Program-made: the position numbers and the translations under genes
Part shown: one piece after another, positions 16,407-24,423 of the stretch
How the letters are laid out: each line of letters begins with the position of its first letter
Numbering within the stretch: position 1 is the stretch's first letter
The notes under the pieces: model-generated
Databases searched by the model: none
What the model was told of the DNA's origin: nothing
What the model saw: only the letters and a program-made list of their open reading frames with translations
Source: Nocardia altamirensis NBRC 108246
GTDB lineage: Bacteria > Actinomycetota > Actinomycetes > Mycobacteriales > Mycobacteriaceae
Assembly: GCF_001612685.1 (NCBI RefSeq)
Contig: NZ_BDAY01000099.1
Coordinates: 1-42,402, forward strand
Reading direction: 5' to 3'
DNA: 42,402 bases

Positions 16407-16566
16407 CTGCGGCAGTTCCTCGATCACCCTGATGCCGCTTGGTGCGTTCGGTGGAGAGGGGGAGGCCGGGGGCACGGCTTTGGGACTGGCGCCCCAGGGG
16501 AGGGGTCCGGGGGCGAAGCACGCCGGGGCGGGGACGTGGGGGTTGCACCCCCACAAAACAGACGGA

Positions 16567-16603
16567 GCGAATCCTGCGAGCGCTTTCCGCGAGCGGGATT
16601 CGC
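16567..16603 (-). terminator. Hairpin downstream of tRNA-Val
   Basis: GCGAATCCTGC (16567-16577) pairs with 16593-16603 (11 bp, one G-U) around a 15-nt loop. It lies 14 bases past the 3' end of the minus-strand tRNA, the expected place for its terminator. Confidence 0.45.
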
Positions 16604-16615
16604 CCAATGAGAGGG

Positions 16616-16656
16616 GTGGGCGCAGACGGGTTCGAACCGCCGACCGCTGGTGTGTA
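16616..16656. repeat. Attachment-site-like repeat inside tRNA-Val
   Basis: This is the tRNA-side copy of the direct repeat shared with 8226-8265. It covers the T-arm, variable loop and part of the anticodon arm. It has one extra base relative to the distal copy and keeps the tRNA functional. Confidence 0.75.
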
Positions 16657-16688
16657 AAACCAGAGCTCTACCGCTGAGCTATACGCCC
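16617..16688 (-). tRNA. tRNA-Val (anticodon UAC)
   Basis: This is a 72-nt cloverleaf: the acceptor stem GGGCGTA pairs with TGCGCCC, the D-arm contains AGCTCAGCGGTAGAGCT, the anticodon stem CTGGT/ACCAG encloses TTTACAC (anticodon TAC), and the T-arm has GGTTCGAACC. The 3' CCA is not encoded. It lies just downstream of, and on the same strand as, nothing essential to it, and ahpE ends 18 bases upstream of its 5' end. Its 3' half is duplicated at 8226-8265. Confidence 0.95.
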
Positions 16689-16706
16689 TCGACCTTGTCG
16701 GCCGGG

Positions 16707-17171
16707 TTATGAATCTAGCGCGGCGAGCGCTTTCTCCCAAGCCGCCTGGTCACGGGGCTCTCCGGGGGCGTTCATCTCGGCGAAGCGGATGGTTCCGTCG
16801 CGGTCGACGACGAAGGTGCCGCGGTTGGGGTAGCCGGATTTGTCGTTGAAGACTTCGTAGGCTTGGGCGACGGCGCCGTGCGGCCAGAAGTCGGACAGGA
16901 GGGGGAAGGTGTAGCCCTGTTCGGCGGCCCAGATCTTGTGGGTGGGGGGTGGGCCGACGGAGATGGCGAGGATTTCGGCGTCGTCGTTCTGGAACTTGGG
17001 CAGTTCGTCCCGCACCTTGCACAGCTCGCCCTGGCAGATGCCGGTGAACGCGAGGGGGTAGAAGACGAGCAGGACGTTCTTCTTGCCCCGATAGTCGGAC
17101 AGGCTGACGTCCTGGTTGTTCTGATCCTTGAGCGTGAAATCCGGCGCGACAGTGCCAACTTCGAGCGGCAT
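16707..17171 (-). CDS. ahpE: Peroxiredoxin AhpE
   Basis: This 154-aa thiol peroxidase reduces peroxides and peroxynitrite in the cytosol. The active-site loop FYPLAFTGICQGELC contains P39, T43 and the peroxidatic C46. The signature SVGPPPTHKIWA and FPLLSDFWPHGAVAQAYEVF are near-identical to mycobacterial AhpE. A second cysteine, C51, stands five residues after C46, where I recall M. tuberculosis AhpE having Asp; this spacing is that of the resolving Cys in PrxQ/BCP enzymes. The start at ATG 17171 has GGAGG upstream. It heads toward the tRNA and may form a unit with the DUF3052 gene 72 bases upstream. Confidence 0.95.
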   Translation of the reverse strand: MPLEVGTVAPDFTLKDQNNQDVSLSDYRGKKNVLLVFYPLAFTGICQGELCKVRDELPKFQNDDAEILAISVGPPPTHKIWAAEQGYTFPLLSDFWPHGAVAQAYEVFNDKSGYPNRGTFVVDRDGTIRFAEMNAPGEPRDQAAWEKALAALDS

Positions 17172-17243
17172 CGCAAATCCTCCATCGTGTCGGGTTTCGC
17201 CGGGCGGCACAATCACCGCCCGGCGACACCATAGCGAAGTGGG

Positions 17244-17666
17244 TCAGCGCTGCTTCGAGGGCGCCTTCGGTTGCACCAGGCGGCTGCCCGCCCAGGTTCC
17301 CAGGCTGATCGCCGAGGTCTGAGTCAGACCGGCGGTCGGTGCGGATTCAGCGATTTCGCTCGGTTCGACGTGGCCCGGATGTCCGGTCTTGGGCGTGAGG
17401 ACCCAGACGAAGCCTTCGTCGGCGAGTGGCCCGATCGCATCCATCAGTGCGTCGACCAGATCACCGTCTCCGTCGCGCCACCACAGCAGCACAACGTCGA
17501 CTACTTCGTCGGAATCTTCGTCGACAATTTCGCTGCCGATCGACTCCTCGACGTCGGCCCGCAAGTCGTCGTCGACGTCCTCGTCCCAGCCCAATTCCTG
17601 GACAACCAAGCCGTGTGTAATGCCAAGCTTCTGAGCGTAGTTCTGCGCGTCCGCCGCGGCGACCAC
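17244..17666 (-). CDS. DUF3052-family protein
   Basis: This 140-aa acidic cytoplasmic protein (Rv2239c-like) has the family landmarks KLGITHGLVVQELGWDEDVDDDLR, VVDVVLLWWRDGDGDLVDAL and GFVWVLTPKTG..GHVEPSEIAE. The function is not established. I chose the GTG at 17666 because AGGAGG lies eight bases upstream and the product then begins MVAAAD, as in the mycobacterial protein. An ATG at 17714 with GGAGG is a fair alternative that would add 16 residues. Its place between ahpE and the lipoprotein gene is conserved with M. tuberculosis as I remember it. Confidence 0.85.
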   Translation of the reverse strand: MVAAADAQNYAQKLGITHGLVVQELGWDEDVDDDLRADVEESIGSEIVDEDSDEVVDVVLLWWRDGDGDLVDALMDAIGPLADEGFVWVLTPKTGHPGHVEPSEIAESAPTAGLTQTSAISLGTWAGSRLVQPKAPSKQR

Positions 17667-17792
17667 GGTGGTGTCCTCCTCAACTCCCGACAATAGGTAG
17701 TTGCAAGCGAACATGGTTATGGCCTCCAGCGCAAGCCGATCCGCAGAAATAGGCCCGGAATGTCGCGTGACAATGTCGTGTCACGGACCGTT

Positions 17793-18350
17793 TCAGCGCT
17801 TCGGGCACGCGTCCCGCACGGCGTTGCGCGCGTCGTTGACCCGCTTACTTGCCTCGTTGAGCGGCCCGACAGGCGCGGTGTAGCTCATCTTGCGTGTCTC
17901 GTCGGCGAGCGCGCGCGCCGCTGTGACGTAGTCGGTAAATTTTCCGGCAAGATCCGGCGGCAGCGTGTCTCTGCCGAGGTTGAGTCCGGCCTCCACTTTG
18001 TTGGCGGCGTCTTCGAGGGTTGACACGGCCGCTTCGCGCTTGGCGGCGTAGTCGGGCGCGTTGGCGTCGTGCGCGTCGACGAACTCGTTGTACTTGGAGA
18101 CGCCGACTCCCGTGGTTGTCGGGAATTGGGTGCAGTTGTCGGCGACGGATTTCGCCTGCGCCGCCGCGCGCTTGGACGAGGTTGCCGCCACGGAGGAGGC
18201 CGCGGCCTCCGTTTTGTAGGCCGCTAGATCAGCGTTGTTGGGATTCGCCGTGCCCTCGACCCGGTTGGCGCAGCCCGCCAGGACCAGGCCGATCGCGACC
18301 GCGCCGGTCGCGCACATCAATCCGAACCCGCGGGGGTCCAGCGTTCTCAT
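17793..18350 (-). CDS. Putative lipoprotein
   Basis: This 185-aa protein has an N-terminal hydrophobic segment ending in the lipobox VLAGC (C27), so it is probably lipidated and anchored outside the membrane. The mature part is alanine-rich and helical with two further cysteines (DNC, DACPKR). It corresponds by position to Rv2240c of M. tuberculosis, whose role is unknown. GGAGG lies directly upstream of the ATG. It diverges from aceE across 18351-18688. Confidence 0.8.
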   Translation of the reverse strand: MRTLDPRGFGLMCATGAVAIGLVLAGCANRVEGTANPNNADLAAYKTEAAASSVAATSSKRAAAQAKSVADNCTQFPTTTGVGVSKYNEFVDAHDANAPDYAAKREAAVSTLEDAANKVEAGLNLGRDTLPPDLAGKFTDYVTAARALADETRKMSYTAPVGPLNEASKRVNDARNAVRDACPKR

Positions 18351-18688
18351 CGTCCTCCGCTCGCTCCGCTAACTCATGTCTACGCTTCACTGCACGTGGC
18401 AGTTTCATGCGCAAGCGCTATAACTTGGATTGGCTGGCCCGGCCAACGCGCAGCCCGACGCTGGAACTATCGCGCGCCGACTCTTGTTGAAAATGCAGCG
18501 GCCTCGACTCATGTTGCCCGTCGCACCGTACTGGATTTGCCCCTGACATGATGACCTGGGGCACACCATCCGCGAGGATGGAGGGTGCGCCAGAACCTTT
18601 CGTAGAAACGGGTGGTGCGCAAACCCACGCGCGACCACCCGGGGATACCGACGCCATCAGCATGTCCACCCCTGCACGAGGAGCAGAT
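18351..18688. other. Divergent promoter region, lipoprotein gene / aceE
   Basis: About 340 bases lie between the two start codons. In-frame ATG codons upstream of aceE (18548, 18662) make part of this potentially coding, but the segment from 18548 lacks family similarity. I saw no clear long palindrome, so regulation cannot be read from it. Confidence 0.35.
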
Positions 18689-21601
18689 TTGACCGACCTG
18701 ATCCACTCTTCCGCTCCAGCGCAACCCGCTGGATCCGACACCGCCGCACCTGCCGCCGGCCGCGACCCGAACGGATCGCAGTCTGCTCAGCCGGCCGGGC
18801 GCGTTCGGGTAATCCGCGAAGGGGTGGCGTCCTACCTACCGGACATCGACCCGGAGGAAACCAGCGAATGGCTCGAGTCGTTCGATGAAATGCTCGACCG
18901 TGAGGGTCCCGGCCGAGCGCGTTACCTCATGCTCCGTCTGTTGGAGCGGGCCGGTGAACGTCGTGTCGCCATCCCCGCGTTGACTTCGACCGATTACGTC
19001 AACACCATCCCCACCGAGAACGAGCCGTGGTTCCCCGGCGACGAAGAGGTGGAGCGGCGCTTCCGCGCCTGGATCCGCTGGAACGCCGCGATCATGGTGC
19101 ATCGCGCCCAGCGCCCCGGCATCGGTGTCGGCGGCCATATTTCGACCTACGCCTCCTCGGCAGCGTTGTACGAGGTCGGCTTCAACCACTTCTTCCGCGG
19201 CAAGGATCACTCCGGCGGCGGCGATTCGATCTTCATCCAGGGTCACGCCTCGCCGGGTATCTACGCGCGCGCCTTCCTCGAGGGCAGGCTCGGTACCGAC
19301 CGGCTCGACGGCTTCCGGCAGGAATACAGCCACGGTGGCCCCGGCCACGGCTTGCCGTCGTACCCGCATCCGCGGCTGATGTCGGACTTCTGGGAGTTCC
19401 CGACGGTGTCCATGGGTCTCGGCCCGATGAACGCCATCTACCAGGCGCGGTTCAACCACTACCTGCACGACCGCGGCATCAAGGACACCTCCGATCAGCA
19501 TGTGTGGGCGTTCCTCGGCGACGGTGAGATGGACGAGCCGGAGTCGCGTGGTCTCGCGCATGTCGCCGCGCTCGAGGGTCTGGACAACCTGACCTTCGTC
19601 GTCAACTGCAACCTGCAGCGTCTCGACGGCCCGGTGCGCGGCAACGGCAAGATCATTCAGGAGCTGGAGTCGTTCTTCCGCGGCGCGGGCTGGAATGTCA
19701 TCAAGGTGATCTGGGGCCGTGAGTGGGACGCGCTGCTCGGCGCCGACCGCGACGGCGCGCTGGTGAACCTGATGAACACCACCGCCGATGGCGACTACCA
19801 GACGTACAAGGCCAACGACGGCGCGTACGTCCGCGATCACTTCTTCGGCCGCGACCCGAGGACCAAGGCCCTGGTGCAGGACCTGTCCGATCAGGACATC
19901 TGGAACCTCAAGCGCGGCGGTCACGACTACCGCAAGGTGTACGCCGCCTACGCGGCCGCGATGGCGCACAAGGGTCAGCCGACGGTGATCCTGGCCAAGA
20001 CCATCAAGGGCTACACCCTCGGCAAGCACTTCGAAGGCCGCAACGCCACGCACCAGATGAAGAAGCTGACGCTGCAGGATCTGAAGGACTTCCGTGACCT
20101 GCAGCGGATTCCGATCTCCGACGCCGAATTGGAGAAGGACCCGTACCTGCCCCCGTACTACCACCCCGGCATGGAATCGCGGGAGATCCAGTACATGCTG
20201 GATCGCCGCAAGGCGCTCGGCGGGTACCTGCCGGAACGCCGCACCACGGCCAAGCCGCTGCAACTTCCCGGCGACGAGGCGTACAAGTCGGTGCGCAAGG
20301 GTTCGGGCAAGCAGAACGTCGCGACCACGATGGCGTTGGTCCGGCTGATGAAGGAACTGTTGCGGGACAAGGAGATCGGCAAGCGGATCGTCCCGATCAT
20401 CCCCGACGAGGCCCGTACCTTCGGTATGGACTCGTGGTTCCCTTCGTTGAAGATCTACAACCGCAACGGCCAGTTGTACACGTCGGTCGACGCCGAGTTG
20501 ATGCTTGCCTACAAAGAGAGCTCGGTCGGGCAGATCCTGCACGAGGGCATCAACGAGGCGGGGTCGACCGCGTCGTTCACGGCCGCGGGCACCGCGTACT
20601 CGACGCACGGCGAGCCGATGATCCCGCTGTACATCTTCTACTCGATGTTCGGCTTCCAGCGCACCGGCGACGGACTCTGGGCTGCTGCTGATCAACTCGC
20701 GCGCGGATTCGTGCTCGGAGCGACCGCAGGGCGAACCACGCTGACGGGTGAGGGCCTGCAGCACAACGACGGCCATTCGTTGCTGCTCGCCGCGACCAAC
20801 CCCGCGGTGGTCACCTACGATCCGGCCTTCGCCTACGAGATCGCGCACATCGTGCGCGACGGCCTGCGCCGGATGTACGGCGGCGGCTCGCCCGACCCGG
20901 TGGCGTACTCGGTGCCAGGCACCGATACCCGCAAGGCGGACGGCGGCTTCGGCGGCGAGGACGTTTTCTACTACATCACCCTCTACAACGAGCCGTACCA
21001 GCAGCCTGCCGAGCCCGCCGAGCTCGATATCGAGGGCTTGCTCAAGGGCATCTACCTGTACAAGCGCGGGGGCGAGGGCGACGTGCGCGCCCAGATCCTG
21101 GTGTCCGGCGTCACCGTGCCGGACGGCCTGCGCGCGCAGGCGCTGCTCGCCGAGGACTGGGGCGTGCAGGCCGATGTCTGGTCGGCGACCTCGTGGGGCG
21201 AGCTCCGAAAGGAGGCGCTGCACAAGGAGATCGCCGCGCTGCGTTTCCCGGACGAGGACCACGGCGTTCCGTACATCACCGAGGCGCTGTCGCGGGTCGA
21301 AGGCCCCTACATCGCCGCGACGGACTGGATGCGCGCGGTGCCGGATCAGGTACGCAAGTGGGTGCCCGGCGACTTCATCACCCTCGGCACGGACGGCTTC
21401 GGCTTCTCCGACACCAGGGCGGCCGCTCGTCGCGTGTTCAACGTGGACGCGCAGTCGATCGTGGTCGCCGCGCTCTCCGGGCTCGCCAAGGCCGGAAAGA
21501 TCGATGCCAAGAAGGTGATCGAGGCCGCGTCCAAGTACCGCATCGATGACGTCGACGCCGCGCCGAAGAACGCGTCGAGTTCCGATGGGGACGGCGAGTA
21601 G
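18689..21601 (+). CDS. aceE: Pyruvate dehydrogenase E1 component, homodimeric type
   Basis: This 970-aa thiamine-diphosphate enzyme decarboxylates pyruvate and passes the acetyl group to the E2 lipoyl domain of the pyruvate dehydrogenase complex. The ThDP-binding motif is GDGEMDEPES...VVNCNLQ. Near the start VRVIREGVASYLPDIDPEETSEW, and later HISTYASSAALYEVGFNHFF, match actinobacterial AceE closely. The TTG at 18689 is preceded by GAGGAG at good spacing. An ATG at 18662 would add 9 residues but lacks a ribosome site. mabR follows after 11 bases, so the two are likely co-transcribed. Length is normal for the single-chain E1 type. Confidence 0.95.
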   Translation: MTDLIHSSAPAQPAGSDTAAPAAGRDPNGSQSAQPAGRVRVIREGVASYLPDIDPEETSEWLESFDEMLDREGPGRARYLMLRLLERAGERRVAIPALTSTDYVNTIPTENEPWFPGDEEVERRFRAWIRWNAAIMVHRAQRPGIGVGGHISTYASSAALYEVGFNHFFRGKDHSGGGDSIFIQGHASPGIYARAFLEGRLGTDRLDGFRQEYSHGGPGHGLPSYPHPRLMSDFWEFPTVSMGLGPMNAIYQARFNHYLHDRGIKDTSDQHVWAFLGDGEMDEPESRGLAHVAALEGLDNLTFVVNCNLQRLDGPVRGNGKIIQELESFFRGAGWNVIKVIWGREWDALLGADRDGALVNLMNTTADGDYQTYKANDGAYVRDHFFGRDPRTKALVQDLSDQDIWNLKRGGHDYRKVYAAYAAAMAHKGQPTVILAKTIKGYTLGKHFEGRNATHQMKKLTLQDLKDFRDLQRIPISDAELEKDPYLPPYYHPGMESREIQYMLDRRKALGGYLPERRTTAKPLQLPGDEAYKSVRKGSGKQNVATTMALVRLMKELLRDKEIGKRIVPIIPDEARTFGMDSWFPSLKIYNRNGQLYTSVDAELMLAYKESSVGQILHEGINEAGSTASFTAAGTAYSTHGEPMIPLYIFYSMFGFQRTGDGLWAAADQLARGFVLGATAGRTTLTGEGLQHNDGHSLLLAATNPAVVTYDPAFAYEIAHIVRDGLRRMYGGGSPDPVAYSVPGTDTRKADGGFGGEDVFYYITLYNEPYQQPAEPAELDIEGLLKGIYLYKRGGEGDVRAQILVSGVTVPDGLRAQALLAEDWGVQADVWSATSWGELRKEALHKEIAALRFPDEDHGVPYITEALSRVEGPYIAATDWMRAVPDQVRKWVPGDFITLGTDGFGFSDTRAAARRVFNVDAQSIVVAALSGLAKAGKIDAKKVIEAASKYRIDDVDAAPKNASSSDGDGE

Positions 21602-21612
21602 CGGACGATTGC

Positions 21613-22947
21613 ATGGTGGAACGTAAACCGCCGCGGCCGCGACGGATCTCCGAGGGCTCGTCCGAGCACGAGGTGTATCTGCCGACGGGCGCGCTCTCCC
21701 CGAACCGGCAAACCCGCGACCCACTTCCGGACACGCTGCTCAAACGCGTGAAGCAGTTCTCGGGCCGCCTCTCCACGGAGGCGGTCGGGTCGATGCAGGA
21801 TCGGTTGCCGTTCTTCGCCGATCTGGATGCCGCGCAGCGCGCCGGTGTCCAGATGCTGGTGCAGACCGCGGTGGTGAACTTCCTGGAATGGCTGCAGGAC
21901 CCGGATAGCGATATCCGGTTCAGTCTCGATGCCTTCCAAGTGATTCCGCAGGATCTGGCGCGGCGGCTGACGCTGCGCCAGACCGTGGACATGGTCAGGG
22001 TGGCCATGGAGTTCTTCGAACAGTGGCTGCCCGCGCTGGCGCGCAATGACCGGCAGCTGGTGGCGCTTACCGAGGCGGTGCTGCGATACGGGCGTGAGCT
22101 CGGGTTCGCGGCCGCCTCGGTGTACGCCAGCGCCGCCGAATCGCGCGGCGCCTGGGATACCAGGCTGGAGGCGCTCGTCGTCGACGCCGTCGTCCGCGGC
22201 GACACCGGCCCGGACATGCTGTCCAGGGCCGCGACGTTGAACTGGGATGCCACCGCGCCGGCGACCGTGCTGGTCGGCACCCCGCCGGGGGAGCAGGGCG
22301 TGTCGTCGGTGGGGTCGGTGCACGCCATCGCGGCCAGGCACGGCAGGGCGGCGCTCGCGGTCGTGCAGGGCACCAGGCTGGTGATGGTGGTGAGCGGGCA
22401 TCTCGGCGAGTCCTCTTATATATCGCCATTTCTGGCGGACCTGCTCGCCGAGGTCTTCTCCGACGGACCGGTGGTGATCGGCCCGACCACCCGCACGCTG
22501 GGCGCCGCGCACGCCAGCGCGGTCGAAGCACTGGCCGGAATGGAGGCCGTTGTGGGCTGGCGGGGCGCGCCACGCCCGGTGCATGCGACCGAATTGCTCC
22601 CAGAACGCGCATTGTTGGGAGATCGAGCTGCGGTCGACGCGTTGAACGAGTATCTTGTGCTTCCGTTGGCTGCGGCAGGGTCGTCGCTGGCCGACACTCT
22701 TGAGGCCTATCTGGATTGCGGTGGAGCGGTCGAGACGTGCGCGCGTCAGTTGTACGTCCATCCAAATACCGTTCGCTACCGCCTCAAACGGATTGCCGAA
22801 ATCACGGGTCGAGATCCGATGAACCCGCGGGACGCGTATGTGCTGAGAATCGCCGCTACCGTGGGCCGATTGACACGAACCCGTAACGAACCGTCAACAC
22901 CTACCCCAGAGGCCACTCATTACGCCCTGGGTCACGAGGGCGTGTAA
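21613..22947 (+). CDS. mabR: PucR/CdaR-type regulator MabR of the FAS-II operon
   Basis: This 444-aa protein is the counterpart of Rv2242 (MabR), reported to control mycolic-acid (FAS-II) genes. The conserved N-terminal part (LKRVKQFSGRLSTEAVGSMQDRLPFFADL..TAVVNFLEW) is followed by a GGDEF-like middle. The C-terminal helix-turn-helix is of the PucR/CdaR type: ETLEAYLDCGGAVETCARQLYVHPNTVRYRLKRI (here DTLEAYLDCGG...). The start at the ATG at 21613 has no strong ribosome site, as expected for coupling to aceE. It lies directly before fabD with a 128-base gap that contains the probable operator. Confidence 0.93.
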   Translation: MVERKPPRPRRISEGSSEHEVYLPTGALSPNRQTRDPLPDTLLKRVKQFSGRLSTEAVGSMQDRLPFFADLDAAQRAGVQMLVQTAVVNFLEWLQDPDSDIRFSLDAFQVIPQDLARRLTLRQTVDMVRVAMEFFEQWLPALARNDRQLVALTEAVLRYGRELGFAAASVYASAAESRGAWDTRLEALVVDAVVRGDTGPDMLSRAATLNWDATAPATVLVGTPPGEQGVSSVGSVHAIAARHGRAALAVVQGTRLVMVVSGHLGESSYISPFLADLLAEVFSDGPVVIGPTTRTLGAAHASAVEALAGMEAVVGWRGAPRPVHATELLPERALLGDRAAVDALNEYLVLPLAAAGSSLADTLEAYLDCGGAVETCARQLYVHPNTVRYRLKRIAEITGRDPMNPRDAYVLRIAATVGRLTRTRNEPSTPTPEATHYALGHEGV

Positions 22948-22989
22948 CGGAAATCGTCGGCGGTTCGATCCGGTCGACCCACATGGCCG

Positions 22990-23008
22990 TTTGTGGGATC
23001 CTTACAAA
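22990..23008. promoter_or_regulatory. Candidate MabR operator before fabD
   Basis: TTTGT (22990-22994), nine bases, then ACAAA (23004-23008) form an inverted repeat 68 bases upstream of the fabD start. From memory, the MabR site in mycobacteria is TTTTGT-N9-ACAAAA, so spacing and half-sites agree except for the outermost base on one side. Confidence 0.6.
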
Positions 23009-23075
23009 ATGCGTAGACAAGCTTCATTCGCGTCGACATCTCGTCCTGCCCGCCTCACAGTGTTTTCTTAGAGAC

Positions 23076-23990
23076 GTGATCGCGTTGTTCGCCCCTGGAC
23101 AGGGGTCCCAGACACCTGGCATGCTCGCGCCTTGGCTCGAAGTACCCGGCGCGACAGATCGGCTCATCCTCTGGTCCATGGCCTCCGGCCTGGATCTGGT
23201 TCGTCTCGGCACCACCGCGACGGCCGAAGAGATCACCGACACTGCCGTAACCCAGCCACTCGTAGTGGCCGCCGCCCTGCTCGCCTACGCGCAAATCCCC
23301 GCGGATTCGATTCCGGCCGATAGCATCATCGCCGGACACTCGGTCGGCGAGCTCGCCGCCGCGGCGGTCGCCGGAGTCATCTCCTCGGATGACGCGGTGA
23401 AGCTGGCCGCCATCCGCGGTGCGGAGATGGCAAAGGCGTGCGCGCTCGAGCCGACCGGCATGTCCGCGGTGCTCGGTGGCGATGAGGCCACCGTGCTCGC
23501 TCGGCTCGCGGAACTCGATCTGATTCCGGCCAACCGCAATGCGGCCGGCCAGATCGTGGCCGCAGGCCGGTTGGACGCGCTGGCGGAACTCGCCGCGAAC
23601 CCGCCGGAGAAGGCGCGGGTTCGCGCGCTGCCCGTCGCGGGTGCTTTCCACACCGCGTATATGGCCCCGGCACAGGCAGCTGTGACCGAAGCCATAGCGC
23701 AGATCGTGCCGAACGACCCGACCAGGACCCTGCTTTCGAACTTCGACGGCAAGCCGGTCACCTCGGGACGCGACGCGGTCGCCAAGCTTGCTGCGCAGGT
23801 CACCCGGCCCGTCCGGTGGGATCTGTGCACTCAAACCGTAAGGCAGGCAGAGGTTTCCATGGTGGCAGAGTTGCCGCCGGCGGGCACCCTGGTCGGCATT
23901 GCGAAACGGGAGCTGAAGGGCACGCGCACACTTGCCCTGAAGACCCCGGAAGACATCCCCGCGTTGGCCGGGCTCACCATCTCCGGCTAG
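23076..23990 (+). CDS. fabD: Malonyl-CoA:ACP transacylase
   Basis: This 304-aa enzyme transfers malonyl from CoA to AcpM to supply FAS-II extension units. The N-terminal motif is APGQGSQTPGML, the nucleophile elbow is GHSVG (S89), R114 is in AIRGAEMA, and the catalytic H192 is in GAFHT. Near-identity to mycobacterial FabD is visible throughout (EPTGMSAVLGGDE, PANRNAAGQIVAAGR). The GTG at 23076 starts the canonical VIALFAPGQG; in-frame codons upstream from 22983 run through the operator and are rejected. It is the first gene of the fabD-acpM-kasA operon. Confidence 0.95.
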   Translation: MIALFAPGQGSQTPGMLAPWLEVPGATDRLILWSMASGLDLVRLGTTATAEEITDTAVTQPLVVAAALLAYAQIPADSIPADSIIAGHSVGELAAAAVAGVISSDDAVKLAAIRGAEMAKACALEPTGMSAVLGGDEATVLARLAELDLIPANRNAAGQIVAAGRLDALAELAANPPEKARVRALPVAGAFHTAYMAPAQAAVTEAIAQIVPNDPTRTLLSNFDGKPVTSGRDAVAKLAAQVTRPVRWDLCTQTVRQAEVSMVAELPPAGTLVGIAKRELKGTRTLALKTPEDIPALAGLTISG

Positions 23991-24113
23991 CTTTCCTCCG
24001 CAGCCATGCATCGGTATGCACGGTTGTGACCGAGCGGACGGTAACTTCCGGCCGTCTCGATCCGAAAAATACAAGTACGAGCCCTACAAAGGAAACAAGA
24101 AGGGAGCCACGAA

Positions 24114-24413
24114 GTGGCCGCTCTGACCCAGGAACAAATCGTCGAGGAACTCGGCAAGATCATCGAAGAGGTCACGGGCATCGAGCCCTCTGAGGTGACG
24201 ATCGAGAAGTCCTTCGTCGATGACCTGGACATCGACTCGCTGTCCATGGTCGAGATCGCGGTTCAGACCGAGGACAAGTACGGCGTGAAGATCCCGGACG
24301 AGGATCTGGCCAGCCTGAAGACGGTTGGCGACGCAGTCGCCTACATCCAGAAGCTCGAGGCGGAGAACAGCGAAGCCGCCGCGGAGCTCAAGGCCAAGTT
24401 CGACGCCGAGTAG
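24114..24413 (+). CDS. acpM: Meromycolate-extension acyl carrier protein
   Basis: This 99-aa acidic carrier protein has the phosphopantetheine attachment site DLDIDSLSMVE at S42. It has the long C-terminal tail (QKLEAENSEAAAELKAKF) that separates AcpM from ordinary 80-aa ACPs. A GTG start with GGGAG upstream is used. It carries growing meromycolate chains for KasA and is loaded by FabD. It lies 123 bases after fabD and 10 bases before kasA. Confidence 0.95.
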   Translation: MAALTQEQIVEELGKIIEEVTGIEPSEVTIEKSFVDDLDIDSLSMVEIAVQTEDKYGVKIPDEDLASLKTVGDAVAYIQKLEAENSEAAAELKAKFDAE

Positions 24414-24423
24414 GGCCGACACT

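Larger units (their letters stand above)
8226..16656. mobile_element. Putative 8.4-kb genomic island at tRNA-Val(UAC)
   Basis: The segment is bounded by direct repeats of the tRNA-Val 3' half (8226-8265 and 16616-16656). It lies on the side of the tRNA's 3' end, as expected for integration there, with the intact tRNA kept at the right. The cargo is an XRE/DUF5753 regulatory operon, a mini-operon of tiny genes, and a four-gene ATPase/nuclease operon. No integrase, excisionase or replication gene is visible, so the island is either a remnant or was moved in trans. The interval 8266-8552 holds no gene I recognise. The TOTE and DUF234 genes lie just outside the left repeat and may belong to an older insertion. 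Confidence 0.65.

Noticed and set aside
18836..21724. 962-codon open frame antisense to aceE
   Set aside because: Long antisense frames are a GC-codon artefact; aceE on the other strand has full family similarity.
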